The notes under the pieces are model-generated. The model was not told where the DNA came from. It worked only from the letters and a program-made list of their open reading frames with translations, and made no database searches. From assembly GCA_002307275.1 (NCBI GenBank), contig DBTX01000091.1:8068-34373 (forward strand): a stretch of 26,306 bases of DNA, in the 5' to 3' direction. The first letter of the stretch is position 1. Each line of letters begins with the position of its first letter. The position numbers were made by a program, and so were the translations under genes. Origin of the DNA: Hungateiclostridiaceae bacterium UBA1305. GTDB lineage: Bacteria > Bacillota > Clostridia > Acetivibrionales > DTU013. Positions 9,144-16,623 of this stretch are shown piece by piece.

Positions 9144-9416
9144 TTATAATTAATTTGTTTATTTAGCAAGCCTGAAAAAAGCATATGATGCATTATGATG
9201 AAAAATTTCGACATAAAATTTGGAAATTATTCAATGAGAGAATCATTATGAGATGGATTGTTACTAACTGAAGAGCTTCTTTCTGATGCCGACACATATC
9301 CATTATCCTACTGCATCAGATATCTGCCGTGGAACAGTAAAAAGCCCTGCAATCCAATGATTACAAGGTTGTAAGTTGACTCTGCAAAAGCACTATTGAA
9401 AGAACTGATTTCTCGC
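9144..9416. other. Gene-free region between mocA and araR
   Basis: No coding frame of note. It must hold the araR promoter (AT-rich; a TATAAA-like -10 near 9145-9150, no clear -35) and the 3' end of the mocA transcript. A 7-bp inverted repeat, CTGATGC/GCATCAG (9283-9289 and 9313-9319), has a 23-nt loop and no T-run, so it is not a convincing terminator. I see no other structure. Confidence 0.5.
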
Positions 9417-9995
9417 TTACTTCATCTTACTTTGAATATCAAGTAAAAGCTGCCTGTAGTCCTCTTGCGTGTCCAGGTCCCTGAGAATACCCTCATCCTG
9501 TACCGCAACGGCAGTAAAACCCCGTTGGTTGATAAAATCCCTTAAATTAGAGGTATCCGGCATTTTAATAATTTCTTCGGCCAGGGATCCTCTCATTAAG
9601 ATCGGGTGACCCTTTTTACCGTCTATGACCGGTATTACAATATCGTCTTGAATTTCCAGCAATCTCTGACATACCTTTGGATTAATCAAAGGATAATCTC
9701 CCGGTGTAAAAAAAAACCGATCTGCTTGAACATGGTGCATTCCTGTTTTCACAGACGAAAACATTCCTGTTTCGTAGCTTTCATTACATACTACTAAAAC
9801 CTTTGGGTACTTGTCCAGCATTGTCTTTATCTTTTGTATCTCATATCCACCCACGACAATAATTCTTGTACAAGCATCATACAGGCTTTCAACACACCGC
9901 TCAAGTACTGTTTTCCCATCAAGCAGAAGCTCCAGCTTGAAAGCTTTCGCACGACTTGAGAGACCTGCCGCTAAAATAATTCCTTCAATGTTCAT
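9417..9995 (-). CDS. mocA: MocA/MobA-like molybdenum-cofactor nucleotidyltransferase
   Basis: A 192-residue nucleotidyltransferase-fold protein. The N-terminal LAAGLSSR signature, the central TPGDYPLI (metal-binding Asp) and the KKGHPILM segment are typical of MocA/YgfJ, which transfers CMP from CTP to Moco to give the molybdopterin-cytosine form used by xanthine-dehydrogenase-family enzymes. MobA (GMP) is the alternative; the hydroxylase in this window favours MocA. One oddity: the Gly two residues after the signature Arg (usual form RxGxxK) is Lys here (RAKAFK). AGGA precedes the ATG at 9995. The gene lies 136 bp after modC in the same direction, plausibly the last gene of the mod transcript. 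Confidence 0.78.
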   Translation of the reverse strand: MNIEGIILAAGLSSRAKAFKLELLLDGKTVLERCVESLYDACTRIIVVGGYEIQKIKTMLDKYPKVLVVCNESYETGMFSSVKTGMHHVQADRFFFTPGDYPLINPKVCQRLLEIQDDIVIPVIDGKKGHPILMRGSLAEEIIKMPDTSNLRDFINQRGFTAVAVQDEGILRDLDTQEDYRQLLLDIQSKMK

Positions 9996-10131
9996 AACTG
10001 TCCTGCCTTATCCAGAAAGCATTATTATTAAAGAGAGCATTCCTATTCATTTGATGAAGCCTGTAGAATATACAAGTACCTTCTTTCCGCAACCATATCG
10101 CTTCGGAAATCCTGCAGTCAAAGGAGTTCTG
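9996..10131 (-). other. Short spacer between modC and mocA with a small unassigned open frame
   Basis: One minus-strand frame gives about 26 residues (PLTAGFPKRYGCGKKVLVYS, then TGFIK and stop) right after the modC stop. It has no ATG, only a TTG 13 bases after a GGAGGG, so it is more likely non-coding or a decayed gene end than a real small protein. No terminator is visible, which allows read-through from modC into mocA. Confidence 0.3.
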
Positions 10132-11196
10132 CTATCCCTCCAGCAGGATCAATTTTTCCCGTACCAGTTGTATTTTCCAGGGTAGTGCCATTTCCTTCAT
10201 TTCCAGCCAGTCCTCTCCGGGCAGATCCCACTGGATCCGGCAATCCGCCTCGCTTTTGGGCGGCTTGTTCGGCGATAGATATACCGTGGTCCTGAACGGT
10301 CCTTCGATAACGGAAGCCGGCCAGCACTCCAGCACATTCTCTTCTGCCATTGCCGGGGCAAGCCGGATATCATCCGACCGAATTCCCACATTTGCCACCT
10401 TTCCCGTGGACATCCCCGTATGCAGGCGACATCCCCAGTCCACCGCCTCGATGAGTCCGTTTGACACGGAGCACGCACCGGACAGGTTCCTGCAGCCGGT
10501 AATCCGGGCAGCAGAAAGGGTGGGCGGCCTGTGGAAAATTTCTTCCCTGCCGCCGATCGCCTCAATTCTCCCATGGTCCATGATGATGAGATTCCTGCAG
10601 ACCTTGTATGCTTCTTCCATATTATGTGTTACAAACAAGGTAACCCCTCTGTAGTCCGCTAAAGTTTCAATCAACTGCTTTACCATCTGATTCCTCAGAA
10701 ATTCATCCAGTGCGGAGAACGGTTCATCCAGAAGCAAAACCTCCGGTTCCGCAGCCAGCGCCCTTGCCAGCGCCACTCTCTGCTGCTGTCCTCCGGATAG
10801 CTGCCCCGGATATCTTTTCTCCAGCCCCTCCAACTGCATGAACGCAATCTGAGTGCGGACCCGCTCTTCGCGTTCTCCTGCGGAATACCCGGCAAAGCTG
10901 AACGCGATGTTCTGTCCTACCGTCATATGCGGAAACAGCGCGTAGTTCTGGAACAGAAAGCCTGTCTTCCTTTGCCTGCTGGGAAGATTGACCCCTTTTG
11001 CAGAATCAAAAAGGATCCGGTCATTCAACAGGATTCGTCCACTATCCGGTGTCTCAATTCCGGCAATGCACCGCAGTGTCATGCTCTTTCCTGCACCGGA
11101 AGCGCCCAGAATCCCCATGATGTCACCGGAGGCCTCAAATCCCACATTCAAATCGAATTCCCTGTATTTCTTCCTGATCTCCACCAGCAATTTCAT
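10132..11196 (-). CDS. modC: Molybdate ABC transporter ATP-binding protein
   Basis: The cytoplasmic ATPase that powers molybdate (or tungstate) import with ModB and ModA. It has Walker A GASGAGKS (about 34-41), a Q-loop (FLFQNYALFP), the ABC signature LSGGQQQRVALARAL, Walker B VLLLDEPFSALD and the switch His in FVTHNMEEAY. The roughly 130-residue C-terminal part (VGIRSDDIRLAP) is a degenerate TOBE/Mop-like domain, as in ModC proteins. Length 354 is normal. The ATG at 11196 follows GAGGGTG by eight bases and lies 31 bp after modB. Confidence 0.93.
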   Translation of the reverse strand: MKLLVEIRKKYREFDLNVGFEASGDIMGILGASGAGKSMTLRCIAGIETPDSGRILLNDRILFDSAKGVNLPSRQRKTGFLFQNYALFPHMTVGQNIAFSFAGYSAGEREERVRTQIAFMQLEGLEKRYPGQLSGGQQQRVALARALAAEPEVLLLDEPFSALDEFLRNQMVKQLIETLADYRGVTLFVTHNMEEAYKVCRNLIIMDHGRIEAIGGREEIFHRPPTLSAARITGCRNLSGACSVSNGLIEAVDWGCRLHTGMSTGKVANVGIRSDDIRLAPAMAEENVLECWPASVIEGPFRTTVYLSPNKPPKSEADCRIQWDLPGEDWLEMKEMALPWKIQLVREKLILLEG

Positions 11197-11227
11197 TGCA
11201 TTTCACCCTCTAATATCTTTCGCCTCG

Positions 11228-11914
11228 TTATTTCATCCATTGATTGCCAATGTATTTTTGCTGGCGCTCCAGCCAGAAGTTCATCAGGAAAACGACCAGC
11301 AGCGATATGGCAATGATGAGAGCGACCCAGCTGTATGCCAGCCGGTCGTCCCCGCCCTCCACGGCAAAATAAATCGCCAGCGGAATGGTCTGGGTCTTTC
11401 CGGGAATATTTCCCGCCAGCATGATCGTGGCTCCGAACTCCCCCAGCGCCCTGGCAAAAGCAAGAATACCGCCGGCGACGATTCCTGGCCATGCCATGGG
11501 GATACTGATTCGGAAAAAAATTCTGAGTTCAGAGGATCCCAGCGTCCTGGCCGCGCTGAGGATATTCAGGTCCATCTGCTCAAACGCCCCTTTTGCCGTC
11601 CGGTACATCATTGGAAAGGATACGACCACCGCCGCAATAACGGTGGCGGTCCAGGAGAATATAATGCTGATATCCAGACGATGTAAAATCTCCCAAAAGG
11701 GACCGTGCCTGCCGAACAGGAGAAGGAGCAGGAACCCTGCCACCGTTGGCGGCAGCACCAGGGGAAGTATGAAAATTCCGTCAATAACCCCTTTCAGCTT
11801 TCCCCTGTATCCCGCCACCCAGTATGCGGCAGGAAGTCCCAGAAGGAATGTGATGAAAGTCGCGGTTGCTGTCGTTTTCAGCGATACAATGAGCGGTGTC
11901 ACGTCAAATTCCAT
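11228..11914 (-). CDS. modB: Molybdate ABC transporter permease
   Basis: An integral membrane protein of 228 residues with about five hydrophobic helices. The EAA-type loop EFGATIMLAGNIPGKTQTIP near 150-170 contacts ModC. I use the ATG at 11914 (MEFDVTPLIVSL), which follows AGGAGG by six bases; an in-frame start six codons upstream would overlap that ribosome site. It lies 30 bp after modA and 31 bp before modC, so the three are one operon. Confidence 0.93.
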   Translation of the reverse strand: MEFDVTPLIVSLKTTATATFITFLLGLPAAYWVAGYRGKLKGVIDGIFILPLVLPPTVAGFLLLLLFGRHGPFWEILHRLDISIIFSWTATVIAAVVVSFPMMYRTAKGAFEQMDLNILSAARTLGSSELRIFFRISIPMAWPGIVAGGILAFARALGEFGATIMLAGNIPGKTQTIPLAIYFAVEGGDDRLAYSWVALIIAISLLVVFLMNFWLERQQKYIGNQWMK

Positions 11915-11944
11915 CCTGCCCCTCCTTTCCAATACATCCAGTCA

Positions 11945-12742
11945 TTATTCTGTTCTGAATCCATATTTTTTGAAGATATCCATGGCTTTTTTCCCAGACA
12001 GGTAGTTGAGGAATACTCCGGCAGTATAATGGTACTTTGCCGATTTTAATACCGCTGCCGGGTAGACCACCGGTGAATGCGTTTCTGCGGAAGCTGTTGC
12101 AATGATCCTGACTTCGGAGGAAATCAGCGCGTCTGTTTTATACACAATACCCGCATCCGCATTCCCGTCCTCCACCCAGGTCAGTACTCCCCGCACGTCA
12201 TTTCCGTAAACAGTTTTGGCTTTAACGGCATCCAGTATCTTGTAAAATGTGAGGATTTCTTCCCCGTATTGACCGGCCGGAACGCTTTTGGGCTCACCCA
12301 TGGCAACCTTTTTCACTTTGCTGCCGGTGAGGTCGGAAAAGCCCTTCAATACCAGCTTGGAATCCTTCGGGACAATCAGGACAACATCGTTAAAAAGCAG
12401 GGTTTTGAGTGTGTTGTTGTCCAGCAGGTTTTGTGATTTGAGGGCATCCATCTGCTTTTTTCCTGCAGAAAGGAATAAATCAACGGGAGCGCCCTGTTCA
12501 ATCTGCTTCTGCAGAGTTCCGGAGGCGCCGAAGTTAAAAGTCACCTTGACATTGGGCTTTTCTTTTGCATACTCCTTTGCGATTTCTACCATGGCATCCT
12601 GCAGACTGGCTGCCGCCGATACGGTTATTGTTACCGGGGTTGCTTTGGGTGCGGTTGACAATGCACTCGTATTGATGGTGAGCATGCATAAGGTAGTGAC
12701 AACCAGTAGTACAATTGAGATCTTCTTTTTCAGATTTTTCAT
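11945..12742 (-). CDS. modA: Molybdate-binding protein of the ABC transporter
   Basis: The extracytoplasmic solute-binding protein, 265 residues from the ATG at 12742, which GGAGGG precedes by six bases. Residues 1-30 are a Sec signal (KKK followed by a long hydrophobic run). No lipobox Cys is in place, so this is not an obvious lipoprotein, which is unusual for a Gram-positive binding protein. The mature start has the oxyanion-binding SAAASLQDAM and FGASGTLQKQIEQG segments of ModA, and the later VYGNDVRG and DAGIVYKTDA segments are typical. It could also bind tungstate. The frame stays open for 52 codons upstream of 12742, but that stretch is the structured leader, not coding sequence. Confidence 0.93.
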   Translation of the reverse strand: MKNLKKKISIVLLVVTTLCMLTINTSALSTAPKATPVTITVSAAASLQDAMVEIAKEYAKEKPNVKVTFNFGASGTLQKQIEQGAPVDLFLSAGKKQMDALKSQNLLDNNTLKTLLFNDVVLIVPKDSKLVLKGFSDLTGSKVKKVAMGEPKSVPAGQYGEEILTFYKILDAVKAKTVYGNDVRGVLTWVEDGNADAGIVYKTDALISSEVRIIATASAETHSPVVYPAAVLKSAKYHYTAGVFLNYLSGKKAMDIFKKYGFRTE

Positions 12743-12956
12743 AAAATCCCTCCATTTCAAAATAGAAACATCAACCCAATCCTCCATCCTGTTTTTGGAT
12801 TCAGGCAGCTTTACCGAAATATTCGGTTTTATTTGAGGCGGAATAGGTTCCGGAAACCTGGTGTCCCGGGAATAGCATGCTGCCAAATATGCAGGCATGG
12901 CATATCATGACTTTACAAGGAATGCTTTTTCAATTCTGTTTCGTTATGTTTTGTTA
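12743..12956 (-). promoter_or_regulatory. Structured 5' leader of modABC, candidate molybdenum-sensing RNA
   Basis: The predicted transcript carries about 210 nt before modA. Two hairpins compete for the same bases: ATATGC/GCATAT (12887-12905) and CATG-CTGC/GCAG-CATG (12876-12899). Two further perfect 5-bp stems follow: AGGTT/AACCT (12845-12859) and CCGAA/TTCGG (12814-12826). GGGAC, GGTTTCC and CGCCTC stretches recall elements of Moco-type riboswitches, but the match is from memory and the order may differ. No terminator stem with a T-run is seen, so any control would more likely be on translation. Context (molybdate transport next to Moco enzymes) is the main argument. Confidence 0.35.
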
Positions 12957-12962
12957 CGTTTT
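12933..12962. promoter_or_regulatory. Tandem 10-bp repeats at the modA transcription start, candidate molybdate-response operator
   Basis: On the plus strand GTTATGTTTT (12943-12952) and GTTACGTTTT (12953-12962) are adjacent and differ at one base. A third, weaker copy, ATTCTGTTTC, is at 12933-12942. They directly abut the -10 box, so a bound protein would block initiation. The first copy sits in TCGTTATG, which recalls the CGTTATAT half-site of proteobacterial ModE, but here the copies are direct, not inverted. Confidence 0.5.
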
Positions 12963-12991
12963 ATTATAATCCATGACAGAATATAAATCAA
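12963..12991 (-). promoter_or_regulatory. Promoter of modABC
   Basis: On the minus strand TTGATT (12991-12986) and a perfect TATAAT (12968-12963) are 17 bp apart. It begins only about 10 bp after the stop codon of the large hydroxylase subunit gene and leaves no room for a terminator between, so mod genes may also be read from the long upstream operon. Confidence 0.7.
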
Positions 12992-13000
12992 TAGATAATT

Positions 13001-15160
13001 TCAAAGATCAAACTCAGATTTTTGGATTCTGCTTAAAATATATTCCGGTGTAACTGGAAGTTTATCAATGTTTTTATCCAAAGCATTCCCGACTGCAGTG
13101 GCAAATGCCGCAGCCGCACCAACCAGGGTGAGTTCTCCGGCGCCTTTCGCCCCGAAAGGTCCTCTGTCATACGGGTTGTCAACAAGCTTGCTTTGAATCT
13201 TTATAAAATCCTTTGAAGTTGGAATGATATAGTCTGTCACCGATCTTTGCTGAATCTTCCCATCTTTGCACTCCATCACCTCAAGCGCTCCGTACCCCAA
13301 ACCCTGAACCATACCGCCATCTATCTGTCCCCTGAGTATTCTTTCATCAATCGCAACTCCTACATCATAAACCGACCAGATTCCATTTACCCGGACCTCC
13401 AGTGTGACAGGGTCAACCTCCACCTCAACTGCATTCACCCCAAAGGAATAAGCGGGATATGCATCTCCTGCAAATTTATCATTATCCCATCGAATGTCCG
13501 CCGGATGCTTGTATTCCTCCGTTACCTCCAGTTCCCCGCCTTCCTTCCATTGACTTTTCAGTTTATGCGCCGCCTCTTCCAGAAGCTTTCCCACGATCAT
13601 AACCGTCCTTGAAGCAACCGTAGGACCTGAATCCGGAACCCGGTCCGTGTCCGGATTCTGATAGATAATATCCTCAAAAGGAATTCCAAGCGCCTCTGAA
13701 ACGATTTTAGCCAGTGTTGTTTTCAGTCCCTGCCCCATATCACAGCTTGCGACAAGAATTTCCACTTTTTCATTCTTATGCTTTTTCAGCTTTACAACTG
13801 CTTTTATCAGGTCTCTCTCCCCACTGCCTGTAAAACCTCCGCCATGCTGGAAAGGTGTTATTCCTATGCCTTGGAGCCGATTTCCGTCTTTTTTGCCGAA
13901 TTCATTTATTTTTTTACGGTAGCCGGACATTTGTTCCACAGTCTCAATCATTTCAGGAAGCTTGATCTCCTGCTTGAAGGTACCCCCTGTTGCAGTCAAA
14001 TCGCCTTTTTTTACAAGATTCAACAACTTGAGCGTCAACAAATCGATACCTGTCTCCCGGGCAATTTTCTGCATTTGCATTTCTATGGCAAAAATTGCCT
14101 GAGGACCTCCAAACCCTCTGAACGCACCTGAGGGAACAGTATTTGTAACCACGGTTCTGCCTCTCGCTTTCAAAGCGGGAATGTTGTATACTCCGTTGAT
14201 ATTAAATAACGATCTCTGGAGCACAATATTGGATTTTCCTGCGTATGCGCCGGCATTTAGCTTTATATCCGCGATCATTGCCAGAATTCTGCCTGTTTCA
14301 TCCAGGGCAGTCTTCAGTCTTATCACAGAGGGGTGTCTTTTACAGGTAACTTCTATATCCTCCGCCCTGTCAAAAATCAGCTGAACAGGTTTCCCGGTCT
14401 TATATGCGGCGACGGCTACCTGTGCTGCGATTAAGGAGGGATATTCCTCTTTCCCGCCAAAAGCGCCGCCGGTTGTTGTCTGTACGACCCTTACCCGGTC
14501 TCCGCCGAAGCCCAGGGCATACTCCAGTGCTTTTTTTACATAATAGGGACATTGGATGGAACCATATACAGAAATTTTTTCATTTTCATATACACCCAAA
14601 ACGGACTGGGTCTCCAAATAAATATGCTCCTGGTAGCCTGTGGAATATTCCCCTTCGATAACATGTTTTGCTTCCTGAAAAGCTTTATCCACTTCACCGT
14701 GGGAATATTGATAGTCTGCAAAATAGCTGCCGCCCTCATAGATCGGCTGGAATCTGCCATTTTCCGCGTCTTCCATTGTCAGAATCGGTTCGAGGTCTTC
14801 ATAACTCACCGATATCGCGGATATGATATCTGCTATGACCTGCTTTTCCGGGCCCACAACCAGAAGGATCGGCTCTCCGATATAGTTGACGGTATCTTCC
14901 GCGAATACAGGCTGATCGTCCACAATTAATTTCACCAGATTTTTGCCCGGTATGTCGTTTGCGCCAACCGTATAATAGCCTTCGGGAAGCTGGGGAATAT
15001 CGATGGATACGATCTTGCCCCTGGGTATTTGCGATCTCACTGTTTTTGCAAACAGCATTCCTTCCAGCCTGATATCTCCGAGATACTCTGCATATCCGGC
15101 GGCTTTTTCCTGTCCATCCACTTTCGGAACGGGTTTGCTTATATGATTCATCAAAGCCAT
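13001..15160 (-). CDS. xdhA: Xanthine dehydrogenase-type molybdenum hydroxylase, large molybdopterin-binding subunit
   Basis: A 719-residue Moco subunit of the xanthine oxidase family. It has the small aldehyde-oxidase-like N-terminal domain (from KPVPKVDGQEK) and then the Moco domain. Three residues that define xanthine-type enzymes are present: Glu in GGAFGGKEE (about 238; bovine E802), Arg in AFRGFGGPQA (about 348; bovine R880) and the catalytic Glu in GAKGAGE (about 676; bovine E1261). Aldehyde oxidases lack the first two, so hydroxylation of a purine or similar ring is likely. Its Fe-S and FAD partners are encoded about 6.4 kb upstream in the same run. The start is uncertain: AGGAG at 15168-15164 is 3 bases before the ATG at 15160 and 12 before the ATG at 15151. 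Confidence 0.92.
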   Translation of the reverse strand: MALMNHISKPVPKVDGQEKAAGYAEYLGDIRLEGMLFAKTVRSQIPRGKIVSIDIPQLPEGYYTVGANDIPGKNLVKLIVDDQPVFAEDTVNYIGEPILLVVGPEKQVIADIISAISVSYEDLEPILTMEDAENGRFQPIYEGGSYFADYQYSHGEVDKAFQEAKHVIEGEYSTGYQEHIYLETQSVLGVYENEKISVYGSIQCPYYVKKALEYALGFGGDRVRVVQTTTGGAFGGKEEYPSLIAAQVAVAAYKTGKPVQLIFDRAEDIEVTCKRHPSVIRLKTALDETGRILAMIADIKLNAGAYAGKSNIVLQRSLFNINGVYNIPALKARGRTVVTNTVPSGAFRGFGGPQAIFAIEMQMQKIARETGIDLLTLKLLNLVKKGDLTATGGTFKQEIKLPEMIETVEQMSGYRKKINEFGKKDGNRLQGIGITPFQHGGGFTGSGERDLIKAVVKLKKHKNEKVEILVASCDMGQGLKTTLAKIVSEALGIPFEDIIYQNPDTDRVPDSGPTVASRTVMIVGKLLEEAAHKLKSQWKEGGELEVTEEYKHPADIRWDNDKFAGDAYPAYSFGVNAVEVEVDPVTLEVRVNGIWSVYDVGVAIDERILRGQIDGGMVQGLGYGALEVMECKDGKIQQRSVTDYIIPTSKDFIKIQSKLVDNPYDRGPFGAKGAGELTLVGAAAAFATAVGNALDKNIDKLPVTPEYILSRIQKSEFDL

Positions 15161-15239
15161 CAACTCCTATCCATCCTAACTTTTATACCCACACTATATC
15201 TGTTGAAATAAAACTTTGTGCGTTGAAATGTATCCTTCC

Positions 15240-16610
15240 CTAAAGTTTTAAAGATTTTATCAGTTTGGCCGCTTCCGCCTTTACCTCTGCAATGACCGAT
15301 TGCTCGTCAACTCCTTCAAAAACTCCCTTGTTATAGACAATCTTCCCGTTCACAATCGTGGTCTCTATGTTTTCATGACCCGAAGAGTAGATCAGTGTTG
15401 CAGGCACATCGTTCATTGGAGTGGATTTCAATTGGTCCGGATTATAGATGATGACATCCGCTTTTTTCCCAACTTCCAAAGTCCCGAGCGTTTTTTCCTT
15501 GTGCAGCGCTTTTGCCCCTCCGACGGTAACCGCCTGAAGCATCTCTCCTGCTGTTATTATAGCTGCGTCCCTGTGGTAACCCTTTTGAATCAGGGAAGCT
15601 ATTTTAAGCGTTTCCATCATATCCGTGCTGTTATTGCTGGCAGCTCCGTCAGTGCCCAGGGATACAACGACGCCCTTCTTTAAGAGCTCTGGAATGGGAG
15701 CGACTCCCGAGCCAAGATATAAATTGGCCATCGGATTGTGACTGACTTTTACGTCATGCTCCTTAAACCTGTCCATCTCGTTTTCTGTCAGATTCACACA
15801 GTGTACCGCCAAAAAATCTTCACTTAGAAAACCAATCTCCTCCAAAAGATCGACGGCTTTCTTCCCGTAATATCTTTCACACATCTCATTGTCCACCAAT
15901 GTTTCATTGATGTGCATGCTATAGGGCATTTTTTCACTTCTGCAATATTCCAGCATACCCTCATAGCCTTCCCTTGTCGTTGCCCATGTGACACAGGGCC
16001 CGGTCCAGATAGTCAGCATATCCTCCGGACTCCTGCCATATTGCTTCACCAGGTTGTCCACCTTTCTCATCGCAGTGGAAACAGGTTCCAAAAAGCACTT
16101 CGGCATGCCATACTCTTCTCCTGTGTCCTGAAAGGTGCGGATGAAGACACTTCTTATCCCGGTTGACTGCATCCCGCTGATCACAGCATGGGCAAGTTCT
16201 TCGTCCTGACTGGTATAAAAGAACTCTGCCAGGGTGGTACATCCGCTTTTAATCGCTTCCATACAGGCAAGCTGCGCTGCGAGAAACTGCTGTCTGGCAG
16301 ACATCACTTCTCCATAGGGAAGGGCCGAGAGGTTGAGCCATTCTATCAATCTGTGATCTGCTCCCAGCCCCTTTAGAAAAGACTGAAAGATATGTATGTG
16401 GGTATTCACAAAGCCAGGAAAGACCACTTTCCCTTCTGCATCGATTTCAGTCAGAATTTCATATTCCTCTACCGATCCCATTTTTTCTATAAACAATATT
16501 TTGGAATCGGCAATGCCGATCATTCCTCCATGCAGGATGGAATTTTCAGAATCCATTGTATATATGGCGGCATTTTTTATAAGAATATCCAGTCTTTTCT
16601 TTATATTCAT
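15240..16610 (-). CDS. Amidohydrolase of the ATZ/TRZ, guanine deaminase and SsnA group
   Basis: A 456-residue metal-dependent hydrolase with the amidohydrolase barrel. The metal and catalytic set is visible: H71-I-H73, H233 with E236 in SMHINET, H270 in LAVHCVN and D321 in LGTDGAAS. The C-terminal GTLEVGKKADVIIYN segment is the usual beta-domain closure. Relatives deaminate guanine, 8-oxoguanine, adenosine derivatives or triazines; in E. coli the related gene ssnA lies in the xdhD cluster. Here it lies between the UroD-like gene (13 bp gap) and the large hydroxylase subunit (79 bp gap), which suggests purine or N-heterocycle deamination. The exact substrate cannot be read from sequence. AAGGTGAT precedes the ATG at 16610. 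Confidence 0.87.
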   Translation of the reverse strand: MNIKKRLDILIKNAAIYTMDSENSILHGGMIGIADSKILFIEKMGSVEEYEILTEIDAEGKVVFPGFVNTHIHIFQSFLKGLGADHRLIEWLNLSALPYGEVMSARQQFLAAQLACMEAIKSGCTTLAEFFYTSQDEELAHAVISGMQSTGIRSVFIRTFQDTGEEYGMPKCFLEPVSTAMRKVDNLVKQYGRSPEDMLTIWTGPCVTWATTREGYEGMLEYCRSEKMPYSMHINETLVDNEMCERYYGKKAVDLLEEIGFLSEDFLAVHCVNLTENEMDRFKEHDVKVSHNPMANLYLGSGVAPIPELLKKGVVVSLGTDGAASNNSTDMMETLKIASLIQKGYHRDAAIITAGEMLQAVTVGGAKALHKEKTLGTLEVGKKADVIIYNPDQLKSTPMNDVPATLIYSSGHENIETTIVNGKIVYNKGVFEGVDEQSVIAEVKAEAAKLIKSLKL

Positions 16611-16623
16611 ATTGAATCACCTT

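Noticed and set aside
9283..9319. Inverted repeat CTGATGC/GCATCAG as a terminator for mocA
   Set aside because: A 23-nt loop and no T-run follow it; it may be chance or a protein site.
10927..12049. Several plus-strand frames of 100-230 codons across modC, modB and modA
   Set aside because: They mirror the mod genes, have no domains and lack ribosome sites; codon bias of the real genes produces them.
12755..12785. Possible leader minipeptide (Met-Phe-Leu-Phe) just before modA
   Set aside because: A GGAGG and ATG are present, but four codons ending beside the modA ribosome site are easily found by chance and show no attenuation features.
12743..12898. Longer ModA starting at 12898
   Set aside because: The 52 extra residues would put charged and polar sequence before the signal peptide and cover the structured leader; the ATG at 12742 has its own GGAGGG.
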